This document shows positions 1-13,700 of a stretch of 64,000 nucleotides of DNA, in pieces (positions within the stretch are counted from its first letter, which is position 1; the number at the start of each line of letters is the position of its first letter). The notes below the pieces were generated by a model. The model searched no databases. It worked only from the letters and a program-made list of their open reading frames with translations, and was not told the origin of the DNA. The stretch is taken from the NCBI GenBank assembly GCA_024036415.1, contig JAMWET010000668.1, positions 1,327,501 to 1,391,500 of the forward strand. Reading direction: 5' to 3'. The DNA comes from Prochilodus magdalenae. Taxonomy: Eukaryota > Chordata > Actinopteri > Characiformes > Prochilodontidae. Both the position numbers and the translations under genes were made by a program.

Positions 1-651
1 TTTTGGTTTCACTCGGTTGATTGAGTCACTGTCCCTTTTGTTGTGTTCCATCATCTCTATACAAGCATTTCAGCAAGCGTAAAGGGAAAAAAAAAAATCT
101 GCTGCTCCCAAAACGCACATCGACATCAGGGCAGCATTCCTCAATATGCACCCTGCCGTGAGTCACGCTGTTCTTTGGAAAGAAAATACATTCGTATCGT
201 TTTCAAGTATTTTCAACACAAGCTGACACTACGGCAAAGCTGCTCTTTTACACAGAGGCCACCAGCCTACATTAAACCCGCAGTGAATAAAGCATAGTGG
301 ACTGGAGCACATACGACATAAGCAGGCCTTCTCATTCCTCAATCGTATAGACTTGGGGGCATTTTTCATGGCCATGGGAGTACAGCATACACTTGTCTGA
401 CACCAGACGAAATCAACTGCAGATAGCTACACATTTTGGATATACTCCCTCTTGACGAACACCCTCTGTATCGTGGTCATTGAAGTAGATGTCTAAATTT
501 CACCAGTTTATGTGAAATCATCTGCGCCTAAATGCTATGACACTGAACTAGATAGAGATGTATGTTGGGAAGACTACACAGCTTCACATCTCAAACCCTC
601 AATCAATTTGACATCCAAGTCTGAAAGTTCCTCTCTATGGTGCTGGGAGAA
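1..651 (-). other. tbc1d4: Probable tbc1d4 3' UTR, incomplete
   Basis: Sequence directly after the tbc1d4 stop. I found no AATAAA on the minus strand here, so the untranslated exon probably continues past the left edge of the window. No other coding signal is seen. Confidence 0.55.
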
Positions 652-882
652 TCAGGGTTTATTGCTGGCTGCTTTGCTTTTGCTGTTGCTGTTGGACTTT
701 AGCTGGGTCATCTCCACATCAGTGTTGGCGTCTTGAGGCAGGCTGCTACGCATGCGCTCGATGGTCTTCTGGTAGGAAGCCTTCTCTTGCTCCAGTGAGC
801 GGATCAGGTGCTTCATCTGACTCTCACGGGTCAGAAAGCTCTCCACAGTGTTCTCCAAACTCTGGATCTTCACTCGTGCCGC
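652..882 (-). CDS. tbc1d4: tbc1d4 last coding exon (20)
   Basis: Residues 1156-1231 and a TGA stop. Continues the coiled coil ([31 protein letters not shown]) and ends SNKP, close to the GNKP end of mammalian TBC1D4. Acceptor TGTTGCAG. Confidence 0.95.
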   Translation of the reverse strand, partial: AARVKIQSLENTVESFLTRESQMKHLIRSLEQEKASYQKTIERMRSSLPQDANTDVEMTQLKSNSNSKSKAASNKP

Positions 883-3800
883 CTGCAACAAACATCAGGT
901 GTTAGAAATACTTAATAGTGAATGAAAATGAACATTGTTGTTCCACAGAGTGTAACCGAAAACCAAATTGCTTTCAGCTTCCAAAGCTGAAGCTTCATGT
1001 GATAGGTAAACACCTGTATTTGGCAACCTAGTACAAACCTAGTACTAGACCGTTCAAATTCTCATAAACCACATTGCAGTTACTGACTTAACAAGATGTT
1101 CATATTTACATTTTTCTAACAGAGCAATATTAATTATTATGTGTAAAGCATATAAATCAGAAATGTACTCTGTACTGATTACTGGTTTCTGTTCTGGTGA
1201 CTGCACGACATGACTAGCAGCACTGTGAACTTTAGCAATATGTCGAAGAACTGAAACTGATGTATAAAAGATCCCTTTCGTAAAGAAGAGGGTTTCCCGA
1301 CCTTTAAACTAGACTGCCTTTTCATTCAGGAAAAAAGGCTCTGTAAGCTTGACGTTTTATTCATTAAGACTTTTGGAGGCAGCTGTTAGCTGTAGGTTTT
1401 CACACAGTACTAGCTGTTCAGAATTTTAATCAAGAATAACTTGCTACGTCTTCCTCAAGCAAGGGACTGCCTCAAATGAAGTTTACAGATACTGTCCACT
1501 TCGTTCCACATATCTATTAAAAGGACTGTTCTTTGAATGGTTGGTACAGATTTGTCTGGGTTTTGAGAAGTAACACAGAAGAACGGTAGAACAACTGATT
1601 TGTAGAGAACGTTAGGCTAGCGTTAGGCCAGTAAAGTGGGCTCGTTTACCTTACAAAATGCCACCCAACAAAAACACACTACGTTGCAAGAGGTGCTTTA
1701 GGAAGATTAAGTGTTGTGGATTTCAGCAGCCTTGTCGTGAATTTGACAATTAAGGAACTGGGTCAAACTGAGCTCAGTTTTTGTTGATAGCCATGTCATC
1801 AGACTACAAATAAGGAAAATAAAGGAAAGGCACTATTCCCCATTCGGAATTCCAACAAAATGCTGGCAAATAGGAAGTCTGTTTTCTATTACTGGTTATG
1901 TTATTACATTATTGATATGCTGATTTGAGCAGGACTCTAAATACTAAGGAGCTCTGAGTTTGGTGAATTATATACAGTAATTCACTCCAAAATGACTACT
2001 TCACACACTACAGACACAAAAACTACAGACATTGCAGATTTCTACTACATTAAAAGCTCATTTAAAATCACAAATGCTAACACCAAGCCATGTTATATTA
2101 ATTCTGCTTAAATGAAGCTTATATATAATTTGACAAAAACAAATTAAGAGCTCTGCCTATAATAGAAGTCTCTTTAAAATCCATATTTCAGTAATAATAA
2201 CATAACAAGGTAATAGAAAATGACCTGACTCCATGACACTTTTGGAGACGGTCATATCACAGAAATAATGAACTCGTAAGCACCTCTCACAGACAGTGTG
2301 TTTTCAGCACTGTTGAGCTGCATGTTGGTAAATTTACAAGGCCACTTTACTAGCCTTACGCTAGTTTATATGCTCTTTAGCTGCACAGTGTGTTGTAACT
2401 GTATTGAAGTGTGGTGTTGATGTAAACATCCGCAAGATAAGGTTTCGATCTGTGATATTTGGAGAAAATACAGAGATGCTTTATCTGTGGTATATCAAAT
2501 CATACACAAATTCCATTACAACTAGTCCACAGATAGGGCTCAAGAAGTGATTAGTAATTTACAAATGATTCCTTTTATTAAGTAAAGACACGCAAACTGT
2601 TTACTGACTGAATGTAACACTGACTTTGATCTAAGCAGTTAGAAGTGGAGGAGGGATGTGGAGTGTAGGAACAAAAACGAGATGAAAGGGAAAAGAAAAA
2701 AAAAAAGACATTTTACATAAAGAATAGGCAGCATTAAATGAAGTTATTAAACAGTTAAAGAAATTTCACAACAACACTCGACTCTGCTGCCTATTTCAAC
2801 CACATTCTGTGTAAATGCAACCTTAGAGCCAATCCTAAGTCAGCTGTATGCCCTTCTGTTAATGACTATTACTGGACTATTTGCAGGTCTCTCTGTAGTC
2901 AGGTGAAGGTACTTGAGACCAGACTCTTCGTTAGCAAACGCTGGGTAGAGAGAAGGAGACATTAAGATGGATGATGTCTGCCTGTAGAATGGTTCCTTTA
3001 TTAAGATCATCTGTCAGGGTTTCTCTTTTAGTGGGTAATTTGAAGCCCCATACTGCTCGGTGACACTTTGTCATTCAGCTACAAATTCTGATCTATAGCA
3101 CCAATTCTTGTCTTTAGTTCTGCACAACTAACAATCAAATACAAAACCCTCAAGTAGCTGCACATAAATATAGGAAATCTCAAGCTGTTTCTTAAAACCA
3201 GGCCAAAAGTATGCAACAAAAATAGACTCCCATATCTGCGAGTGAATAGATCTGCAAGGGTTCCCAAAAGTCTGGCTCAAGAGAAGAATCTTTGGCAGAA
3301 CATGCTTTGGCAGTGACGTTTGAATTGTGTTCCTTTGTTGTGCGGGACTAGGACTAGGAGTTGTGTAATGCTGCCACCTACTGGTACATGGGATGCACAT
3401 ACAACAGGGTTCTATAATTCCTAGCTTCAAAATTAAATTCTCTGGAACAATCAAATTCTAAAAACTTTATTTTTAAAAAGATATGTATGAATTAGATAAA
3501 TCACTAATTTTCAACATATTTAATCATAACCAATGATAACATCTGGGTACATGGGGAAAAAAATCCACACCTGCAGTTTCTCCAGCAGCTCCATATTTTG
3601 CTTCTTTAGCTGGGCATTGGTCTTCTCCAGCTTGTCCAGTCTATCTGAGTCCTCTGAAAGAGTAGGGCCATCCATCATCTCGTCCTGTAGAACATGGTAC
3701 TCCACCTCATAGGCATGCAGCTGCTTGGAGATGTCCATCTCTAAAGCCTGCCAAACAACAGAGCACTCCGCACATTACTCAGATTTGCAAAAACAGTCCT

Positions 3801-5927
3801 CATGGTCAAAAGAGGAGTACACAAGTGAGAGGGAACCAAAAGTTCCTGTTATCAGTTCAGACGTGGCTTACATGAAATGGCACATAATAGGAAATGCTTC
3901 TGAACGAAGCCACTCTATTGCTTTATTTGTTCAGCAAACAGTCACATGGTATTGTATTTTGTTCCTGTTACAAAATACTGAAAACAGTGTTGACAGGGTG
4001 TGGTTTTCTCACTTAAGCCTCACTTGAACTGGATTATAATTAAGCCAAATCGGACAGTGGTTTAATTATGTTCACTCATAACCCAGAGCCTCCTCATTAA
4101 CCACAGTCTGTTTAAATCATTGTCATCGTAATAACTTTAACTGCCTACAGACAAATGATGCGGTGTGTTGCTTTTAAACAACCTTAAAACTCATATCACT
4201 AAATATAAAGAAGACTGTTCACCGAAACATCATGCTTTTATGTTCAAGCACATGGAGATAATTAACCAGGGTTGTTAAGGCTGTGTAAAACCGAAACTTG
4301 GTCAGGAGCCCTAGATCAAAAACACTTTCTACCTTAGTGATCGTCTCTTCCATCTGGTTCTGTGTGAGGGTGGGAATGGTAGTTTTAAGGTAGTCCACGA
4401 TGCTCTCAAAGCTGTCACACTCCAGTATCTCTCCTTCGTGGTTGCTCAGCAGACACAAAGCCACCTTAAAGATCACCTCTGGGCCCTGGACAAACAGGAG
4501 ATCTACCAAACACAAACAATCATTAAACAAAACATTCAGACTGTAACAAGTAAGTAGCCATCAACATATCTTGACTACATCAATCACTGAGATGATTATT
4601 GTTACGTTTTAACTAAAATGATTATTCTCATTGTTGATTTAGTACTTCATTATCCTTGTGGATCCTTCTTCATGGTTTTTCCAAAAAATGAATGTAACCT
4701 TGACAGTGTTTCATTATATTGTTTTGTGAGAGTGTGTGTAAACAGTACTGTGCCAAAGTCAGAGACCATACTTCTTTCATTTAACCTCCAGTCAAAAATT
4801 CATGAAGGTACGCTGAAGTGTTTACCACTAAATGCAAAGTCACTCTTTGCCTTCATTACAGCCTCCACTCTTTTCTATGGAGACCTGGTTTCAGTTTTTT
4901 TAAGAAATTTGAAGGAATATATTTTTTTACACCTTCAAAGTTCAGTCTAAGAAGTTGATGAATTTTCTGTTTCTCTTAGTCCAAGTAAAACTAAACACAT
5001 TCAGTAACGTTCAGGTCTGGACTCTGGGGTGGTCAGTACATTATTTTTAGAAAACCAGCAGCTTTAATGTTTTGTTATTTTGTTTTAGGTCTTATTCCTT
5101 TCTTGTCAGCTACACATCCTTTAAGCGTTAATAGTGTTGTCTTCTTACACTAGAAAGATGGACAAAAACACCCTTGGAGTTTTCAGATCTGAAACAAGAG
5201 TGGAGCTAAATTTTCTTATATCTGAAAGATGAAAGCATCAAGGACTGTTTATCTGATGGTGACAGTTCTGCTGATCTTAAAGGTTTTGCACAGATGTTGG
5301 GAGTTCAGTTTTCTCTAAATCTTTTTTTTGTACTCCAGCTTTGGAAACCGCTGTATATTCACTTTTAAGTTTCAACTCCTTGTTCAAATGAATCATCTTA
5401 TACCTGATCCTATCTCCTAAATAACTCGCCTAAGTAGCTTTTCACAGTACTGTGTGTGTGTGTGTGTGTGTGTGTGAGAATAAGAAAGCATAGCCCCAGC
5501 CCTCACACAAAGTCAGACTGCCTCATTTCCTTAAATTGACCTGCACTGACTTCCACACATTTCTCAGGCACTAACAGTCGAAGCATTTACATTGGATCAT
5601 AGCAATACCCCCAGTATTGTAGGCGTCCCCTAACAACCAAGCATCACTAATCTACACATCTGACTGTAAATACTCAAAGAATGAATTAGCATTGTATACA
5701 CTGCCTATCAGACAAGCTGCTATCAAACTCACATACCGAAGACGCGGGACACAAAGCCCAGCGGGAACTGTGAGGCGAAGAGTGTGAGAAACCAGGGCGC
5801 GGCGTACAGGCTTGGGCTGATCTCGTGCTCCTCCAGGTGTGAGTACAGGCCACGGTGGTAATCATGCAGCAGCCGTGACAACTGGTACATCTGGATCTAG
5901 AGGGAGAGAAAGAGAAAGAAAAAGAAA

Positions 5928-5991
<64 letters not shown>

Positions 5992-8900
5992 GTGTGTGTG
6001 AGAGAGGCACAGACAGATAGAGTGACAGAGAGAGAGAGAGAGAGACAGACAGAGAGAGACAGACAGAGAGAGAGAGCGAGAGAGACAGAGTGTGAGTGAG
6101 CCCACACTAAGCTAGGTGAACTCTGGCCAGGAGGAGCGGGCTGCTCATGCTCCGGGCTCTCTCGCCAGTCTGGATTAAACATTAGCGCAGCTGATGAATA
6201 ACCAGAGAGGAACAGCTGAAGACGGAAGGCTAACAGACAATCAGTGTAGGAGGTTTGGGGAAGAGGTTGGGTACAAATGAGTATGTGCATGTTGTTTGCT
6301 ATTGAAAGCTGAGAGGACACAGCTGACAGGCGCACCACTTGTGGGGTGGGGGTGTGGGGGTTGGAGGGTATACAGGTCATTAATGCAACACTAATGAAGA
6401 ACACTTGGCACTGTGGTCATAGAAAATCCTCTGAAGTAGTAACATTCCTGGAGAAGACAAATCTGTGCAACGTAAAATGCAACCTAAAAACTTTTACTTC
6501 TAAGTAAAAATGTTGATTTCCTCTGAAAGTGACAACACTTTACTACAGCTACACAACACTTACAGGAGCCCTTTATAAACCTACACTGACCTTTAAAAGC
6601 TTCATTTCTACAAGTGTCAGCTGTCTGAGGTGGAAAAAATGGAAAAGAAAGCCTGTTGGAAGAAGTTTATAGGTTTATATCTGTTTAGTTTTATGCTGAA
6701 GGTCTAGAATATTAGAATACACTATTCAGTAAATGTAATCATATTGTAGCTGCCGTGTGAACATCTGCAGTGCAACAGGTAACTATCTAACTTCTCATCT
6801 AACATTTAGTCTTATTCATAGTTCACCTACTGTTCCCACAGCAGTCTTCAAAAACAAAAACCTGTCTTGCAACATTCTTCATGACCGTGTTGTACTTGGC
6901 CAACACATTAGATCCATAATAACCGAGAAAAACATGGAATATAGGAATGAGGAACTCTCCCACATGGTCCTCACCTGCAGCGAAATCATATCAGGTCGGT
7001 ACTGGCGGCGTAGAACCAGGTCGTACATGAGGAATTTTAGTGTGTCAAAGGCTTGCTCCTCGCTCATATGCAGCAGCAGTACACCAGCCACAAAGCTGAT
7101 GCCTTGGCAGTAGCCCACCTCCGTGTCCAGCAGGGAGTAGGCTTTCAGTAGGTTATAGAGGGACAGCTGACCTGCACCCAGCTGGGTGCTGAAGTACTGG
7201 TGTGTAGGGAACGTGCGACCTATGGGAGAGAGGAGAATGTAGTCAAAGAAGGATGAATCATAATAAGGAAAAACATAAAGGCAAGTCCTAACACTCGGGC
7301 AAATACAGTCAATCGTAATTGGTGAACTTTTCTCACCACATTAGAGAGTACTGTCTAACATCAGTTAAACCCTTTAGAACCATTGAACAATAAATAAAAA
7401 GAGGGTCTAGAAATGTACTAAATGCGCAAAGGTTGTTTTATTATTTTTTGTTTTGTTGTATATGTTTTTGATTGAAATGCTAAAAAAATCTTGACACCAC
7501 TTGAGTTTGGATATGGGATATTTCTTAAAACTGTCAAGTTGCATAAAAATGATGTTGCATGCATCTGGCAATGTGTAACTAGCTGCATGAAAGTTTCCCT
7601 GTTTAAATCCAGTCCAAGAAGATTGTTTTGTCTTGAATGATCCTGACTGCATTTGGGAAACAGTGCAAACTTGAACTCCAGGGGGTCAGGGGTGTGTACT
7701 GACCCAGGTCTACAAGGATGGCATGCTGCTGGGCAGTCAGCTGCTTCAGCAGGTCCTGGTAAGGCGTGTCAGGGGGCTGTTGTCGCTGAGGCAGGCGGTG
7801 ACGGAGGCGATACTGCTGAGAGAGGAGCAGCCACACTTCACCACGACGGCTCTTAGGCACTCCTAAGTGTATACACAAACACACACACACACAATGTTAG
7901 TGTATAGCATTTGTATAGCATTTAGAGTTTAACAATATTTATACAAAATTTGATTAAACTAAATAATGTAAGAAAAACAGGAACATAAATGAGATTTAAT
8001 AGTTATTTCTTTGGACTGATCACAGATTAGCATTAGTGACTCTATAGATGTATTTTAGGCAAGCCTAAAATATGGGATACATCAAAATACCACAACAGTT
8101 TTTGTTCTAAAACCTGATGCTCTGAAACTCGTAGTGTGGCCATGTTCAAAGCAGCTGTAAAATGCACAGTGCACAGTAACACATGCACAGTGAGTGCACA
8201 CCTCCAGTGAATACTGTATTTATGCATTAAGATGAACTGTGTAATTTAGGGCAGGCCAGGCATTACCATGTATATGAAGTTTATTATTTAACACTATTTA
8301 ACCCTCTAAGAACTATTTAAACTAAGAACTGGTTTTGTATAAGCCAAGAGGCTGATAATATTTTCATATATGACTAAAAATGACTATTTACAGTGATAAA
8401 CTATATTACTGATTACTAAGCTAAGCCAAAATAAAATGCCATTAAAGAAATACCAGGACTCACTTCGGATGGCATACCTCAGAGGCTCCTAAACCTCTCA
8501 TCGGCATTCACCTTGTCCTTCTATACACTTTTGCACACCAGCAAATGTCCTCACTCTAAAATCTATTCTCTTCAACATTGAACAAAGGAGTGGTCTGCCT
8601 TATTGCTTCCAGATACTGTACACTTTGTCATTAAACGATGCAATAAAATGTGACAACCACCAAATGTTAGAAATAAAGATCAATAATCAAAATTCATCAA
8701 TAACAACAAAAATACAGAGATAGAACAGACAGGGCTGGGTTAGTATGTGAAAGAGTAAGTTACTACCTTGGCAGACAGCAGTCTGAATCTCGTCTTTATC
8801 CCACTGCACTTTGGTTCGGCAAGGTTCGTTTAGCTTCCTCTCCCATAGAGCCTGTACCTCTTTCGGACACTCCCCCACTTCCTCATAATCCAGCTTCATC

Positions 8901-10698
8901 TTACGAATGTGCAGCTCATCCCGACTGGCTGAATAGGGAAGATACATACAATGTTAGATGGAGCTCTTGGCTTTAAACTTTGGATGAGGCTAAATAAGAG
9001 TAGTGCTACTGTCATTTAATTGCTACATAATGCAATTGCTGCTGTTTTGATTTTTGGCTATTAAATTAAACTTCAACTTTAAAAGTCAATTAAAAAACAC
9101 ACTAACTGAAAATTCTCAATAAACTGGATATGAGTAATTGGCAAACTACAGGGTGACAATGCACATTTTAAATGGTCTTACTGGGGACACAGGAAAAATC
9201 AGAGCATGATACACATTCTCATTTACTGTCACTCTCTGTAGGTCAGTTTGCTTGGTGTAAAAGGCATAAGCCATCACTTAAGGTCCCCAGGGAATTGCAG
9301 TTTACAAAACCTTATCCCGTACTAGTTGTAGGAGATTTTCTTGTCTGGTAATATAATCGTCAGTGACGTGTAATTTTGAATAGCCTTGAATATTCACAAA
9401 CCTTAATGTAACAAATTAAAAAATTTAAACCAAATTTTAAACCACAACTCATTTTGTTGAGTCACTTTAATTCCCCCTCAGTACCGCCTTTGATCTGACA
9501 GCTATTTGTGATGTTATCAACAATGGGATATACGAGTTGTAGGATGCAAAAGCAAACACTGAGATAATGGTTAACAAACACCACATTGTTCATCTGTGGC
9601 TAATGTGTGTAAAAGAACAGCTGTTACAGCACAGAGTGAAAGAGTGAGGGGACTCAGTCATTACGGTGCTGTAATTACAGGGGAGAAAATCTCAGGTACT
9701 GATAAATGGTTGTTTTGAAACTGAGACATTCTCATAGCCAACAAGTACATAAGGGAGTATAAAAGTAGGGAGCCAAGCAGGGAATAGCAGCCTTGCCAGT
9801 TTATGCAAATGCATTAAGCTATACATTAAGCTTCTAATCAAAAAACACTGAAACCTCACAGCCAAGAAGGACCACAGAACAAACAGATCAAGACATTCTA
9901 GCCACTAGCAATGCTAACAAGACAAATAACAGACAAGCAAGTGGCTGAAGAACACTCTTTAAAAGAAATCTGATTTAGTCATATTTAGAACTTGCAGTTA
10001 GGTTATTTGCTTATACAGTCTCCTGTGTCTCTGTGTTCTAGTAAGGTCATCAGCATGCTACTAACTACGAGGATCACAGACTGTTTAGGCAGAGCCGAGC
10101 TTTTCTGGCCTTTTCTTACCTTCTGCTCAAAAGAAGGATTTCAGGTACTGCAGGTACTCCACACAGTGGACTCAGACACATAAAGCATCACATGAAGGAG
10201 AGAAGGAGATGGTTGAGAACACTGCTGCCACTTGAGGGCAAGTTACTGTGATGCCCAGCAGATGGCAGTATTTCACAACTTAGAAGTGTTCTGCACCCTT
10301 GAGGGTACCTGATAAAGCTATAACAAAACCCACCACTGTCAGCAGATCTTCAACGCTAACTCCTTTTTCTATGTAAACTGTCTGCTATAGTTAAGAGGTC
10401 ACAGAAATCAAAATGTATTCTCAGATATACTTGAACTTAATCCAGGCATTCCAATCTAAATATATCTTTGTTCCAGCGTCTCAAACAGAGGCAACTGCTC
10501 TTGACTCACTAAAAACAGGCGAAACAACATCTAAGCAAAAGTAATTGGAGCTAATGCAGGCGTGCCCGTTCCGCGTCCCTGCTGCAGCATGTGGAAGAAC
10601 ATACACTAAGATGATAACAGCACATATGCCAAGCCCCAGATAAACATGTACATGATGGAGTCATGTGCTAATCTTGTGTTTGTGTGCTTGAGGGTATG

Positions 10699-10739
<41 letters not shown>

Positions 10740-13700
10740 ACGTTTTTCATACATTTCAGGACTAAGAGGTACAACGCACTGCAAGATGGTTTATGTTTAG
10801 ACTTTACTATTATTACATTTTTAAATTATTATTATGTACTTATTACACATGCCTGCGTGCACACGCACACACTCACACACAAAAGGCTTAGATTTTGTTT
10901 ACTGATTTTACTTTGCCTTTTCCATTAGTCAGCATTAAACCTGTCAACTTTAATATTTATTTATATTGATCGTTTCTGCCCTTATATTAATGTGTCATTA
11001 CTGTTTATAAACTGCTTGTATTTAATATCCTTTAAACACATTTTAAACCTTTCATACACTATTTATAAGCGTAGCCTTACTCTTAAGTGGCATCCATTAT
11101 CTAGTATCTAGTATTTATAGTATAATGATTATTATTACTAGTTTTTAATTTTGACCCATTGTAGGTTCTTTCTGCCACATTTGTGGTCAGAATATCAGCG
11201 CATTTGTAGGCAATTTCACGTACACAGGTATATTACACATATTATTACATATAGATATTTACATAAAACATACCAGACATCTACTGTATTACATCGTGTC
11301 ACCACATCTTGGCACTCCATCTCTAGTTTAAATACATAAACTTCACTTGCTGCTGTCCCCTCAAGGTGTTTTGGCCTCAGTTATAATTTAGGTCTTCTGT
11401 TGTTTTCTTAACACCTACAGCATGTCTAAGTAAATACAATGTCTGATTTCTGTTATTTACATATATTTGCTTCAGCGGTACTGATGCATGTACTGATGTT
11501 CTGACAAAAAGAAATGACCATGTAAACGATAACTCTTATCATAAGTGGGTGAAAGAAGGTTAGGTTTCACAGATCGTTGAACGAGGGAAATAAGTATTTG
11601 TGTATGTTTAGGTATGACACTAACCCTCCAGGCGCTGGTTCTCCTTTTCCATGCGGATAAGAAGGATCTGCTGGTGGATGGCTGTCCTCCATAATGCTCT
11701 GTAGTCTGCTGAAGTGCGGCGGCCGATTTCCCCCCCAGTGGCCTGCTCTGAAGGCAACAAGCTGGCCACACCATCATGACTATGATCTAAGGCACGAGGA
11801 GAAAGAGGCAGCAGCTCTCGACCATCCATGTCTAAAAAACACACAATACACATTCAAGCAGGGCGTAAAAAGTGCTATTTAAACATAAGATGGTGGTTCG
11901 TCTGCATCAGGTTTGTAATCTTCCGATGTTCTAGCCCATCGTTCTACCTGAAATGCTTTTTTATGGAGATGCTTGGATATTCTGGCATAGAACTAAATAA
12001 TACAGAAGCACTTTTTGTCCTGCAATGTTGACTTTAAACAACATGACTGGTAGAAAAGGGGTCATGTTGTGTCTGTACACACGTTTGTTTGCTTTCGTTT
12101 ACGCACCAGCCTTGTGCATGGACGCAGCAGCCTTGTTCATTGGCGAGGCCACCCTCAGAAAAATCTTCTGGCGCCAAGACACTCTGCGTGGAGTCACAGC
12201 GGTCAGCGAGTCACTGCTGCAGCCAGAGAGAGTCCTCTTCCTGCCTTCTCCATTACTGTCACACATACATACACAGGGTCAGACAGTACACAGACAAATC
12301 CTCTTAAAGCAAAATTCCACCCAAATACATTTCTTTCATCTTTGCCTTGACCTTATTATCGATATGATGATGGAAAATGTAATTTTACTAACTGCTTAAT
12401 TTTACTGCATATTTCAGAGTGGTTTCAAAGTGAACAGACAAACAAAGGCATATTGCCTGGATTTATCAAGCTGGTCAAACTGTAAACCAAGTATTTCAGC
12501 ATGTTTTTCACCCATCATCATTCTCAGGCAAAGAAGAAAACAAATGTTATTATTATTGGGTAGAACTACACCTGCAGTTGCACTTGTGAGTTCAGTGAGA
12601 AGGATCTTCACAGTTAGCTATTAGAAACAAAATAAAAAACTTGATAATGACATACAACAACATAAAAGCAAAAGCTTACAATGCAATTATTAGTCAGAAA
12701 AAATCTCCCAAGTACCAAATTAAGAAAATCTAATTACTCAAGTACCCTCATGTGTGAATAAGGGGTTAAAACAGCCATGTCACCTATATTAAATACAAAT
12801 ATAAAAACAGGGACATCATTAGAAAGGTTAAGTTCATCAAACAGGAGCCTTAAATCCACATAACCGTTTTTAGAATATGAAAGGTATGTATGACTTTAGG
12901 TGGTCAATCAGTTACATCAACTGCTCAACATACTACCAGTGGTCAGATTGGAAACTGGGTTGAAGGTCTGGTTGTGAATAGAAAACACTACTGATGCTAA
13001 CAAGCCTTAATTTCAACACATTTACTTTACTTTCTTACTTTATTACAAGCAAACAGCAAAGCCTATTCCAACCGAAACCTTAGAACATCTTAGAATATTA
13101 GACTAGAAGCAGATAACATCAGGCTTTAGCAAAAGGCCGTAAGGCCAGGAGGTCTGTCCAGGTATTCCATGTAAAGCTTTTTTCAAGGTCAAGCCAGACA
13201 GCTTCAATTTCACATTAATTTCCCAGTGTATGCCACTTCCCTCAGTTAACCTAATCAGCACTGCTCTGACACACACAGGCTGCAGCACAGAATACACCTA
13301 GAACAACCTCTGTAGTTTGAAAATCTGGAAAGTCTGAGAGAAAGCTAATGCCAAATTCAAAGTTACAGGCCAAACCTCGACCTCCTGATGTGAGAAACAC
13401 TGCACTGAGTTAAGGTTCTACATTAAATAAGGGAATGAGGTGACCTTCAAAAGGCATCCAGGGATTAGAGTGCAAAAAGAGAACACATTCAATCTGCAAT
13501 TAAATAAAAGTAACCATCACACTGGCACAAGCAAACCAGTACGACCAGTCACATTTAAAATTTAATTTCCACTCTTTAAACTTCCAAACATTTTTTGCTC
13601 TCCTTTTACTGCGTTCCCACTCTTACTGCAAGTACACTTGCAGGTACAACAACCTAGAATAACCTTTTAAAGGAGCAGTGCGTACGATTTAAGGCGATCC

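Noticed and set aside
4618..4950. 110-codon plus-strand open frame
   Set aside because: Lies largely inside an interspersed repeat and shows no protein-family motif.
5686..6404. Long open frames of SLSLSL or RERERE over the AG repeat
   Set aside because: Pure microsatellite translation with no family resemblance; the region is a tbc1d4 intron plus exon 17.
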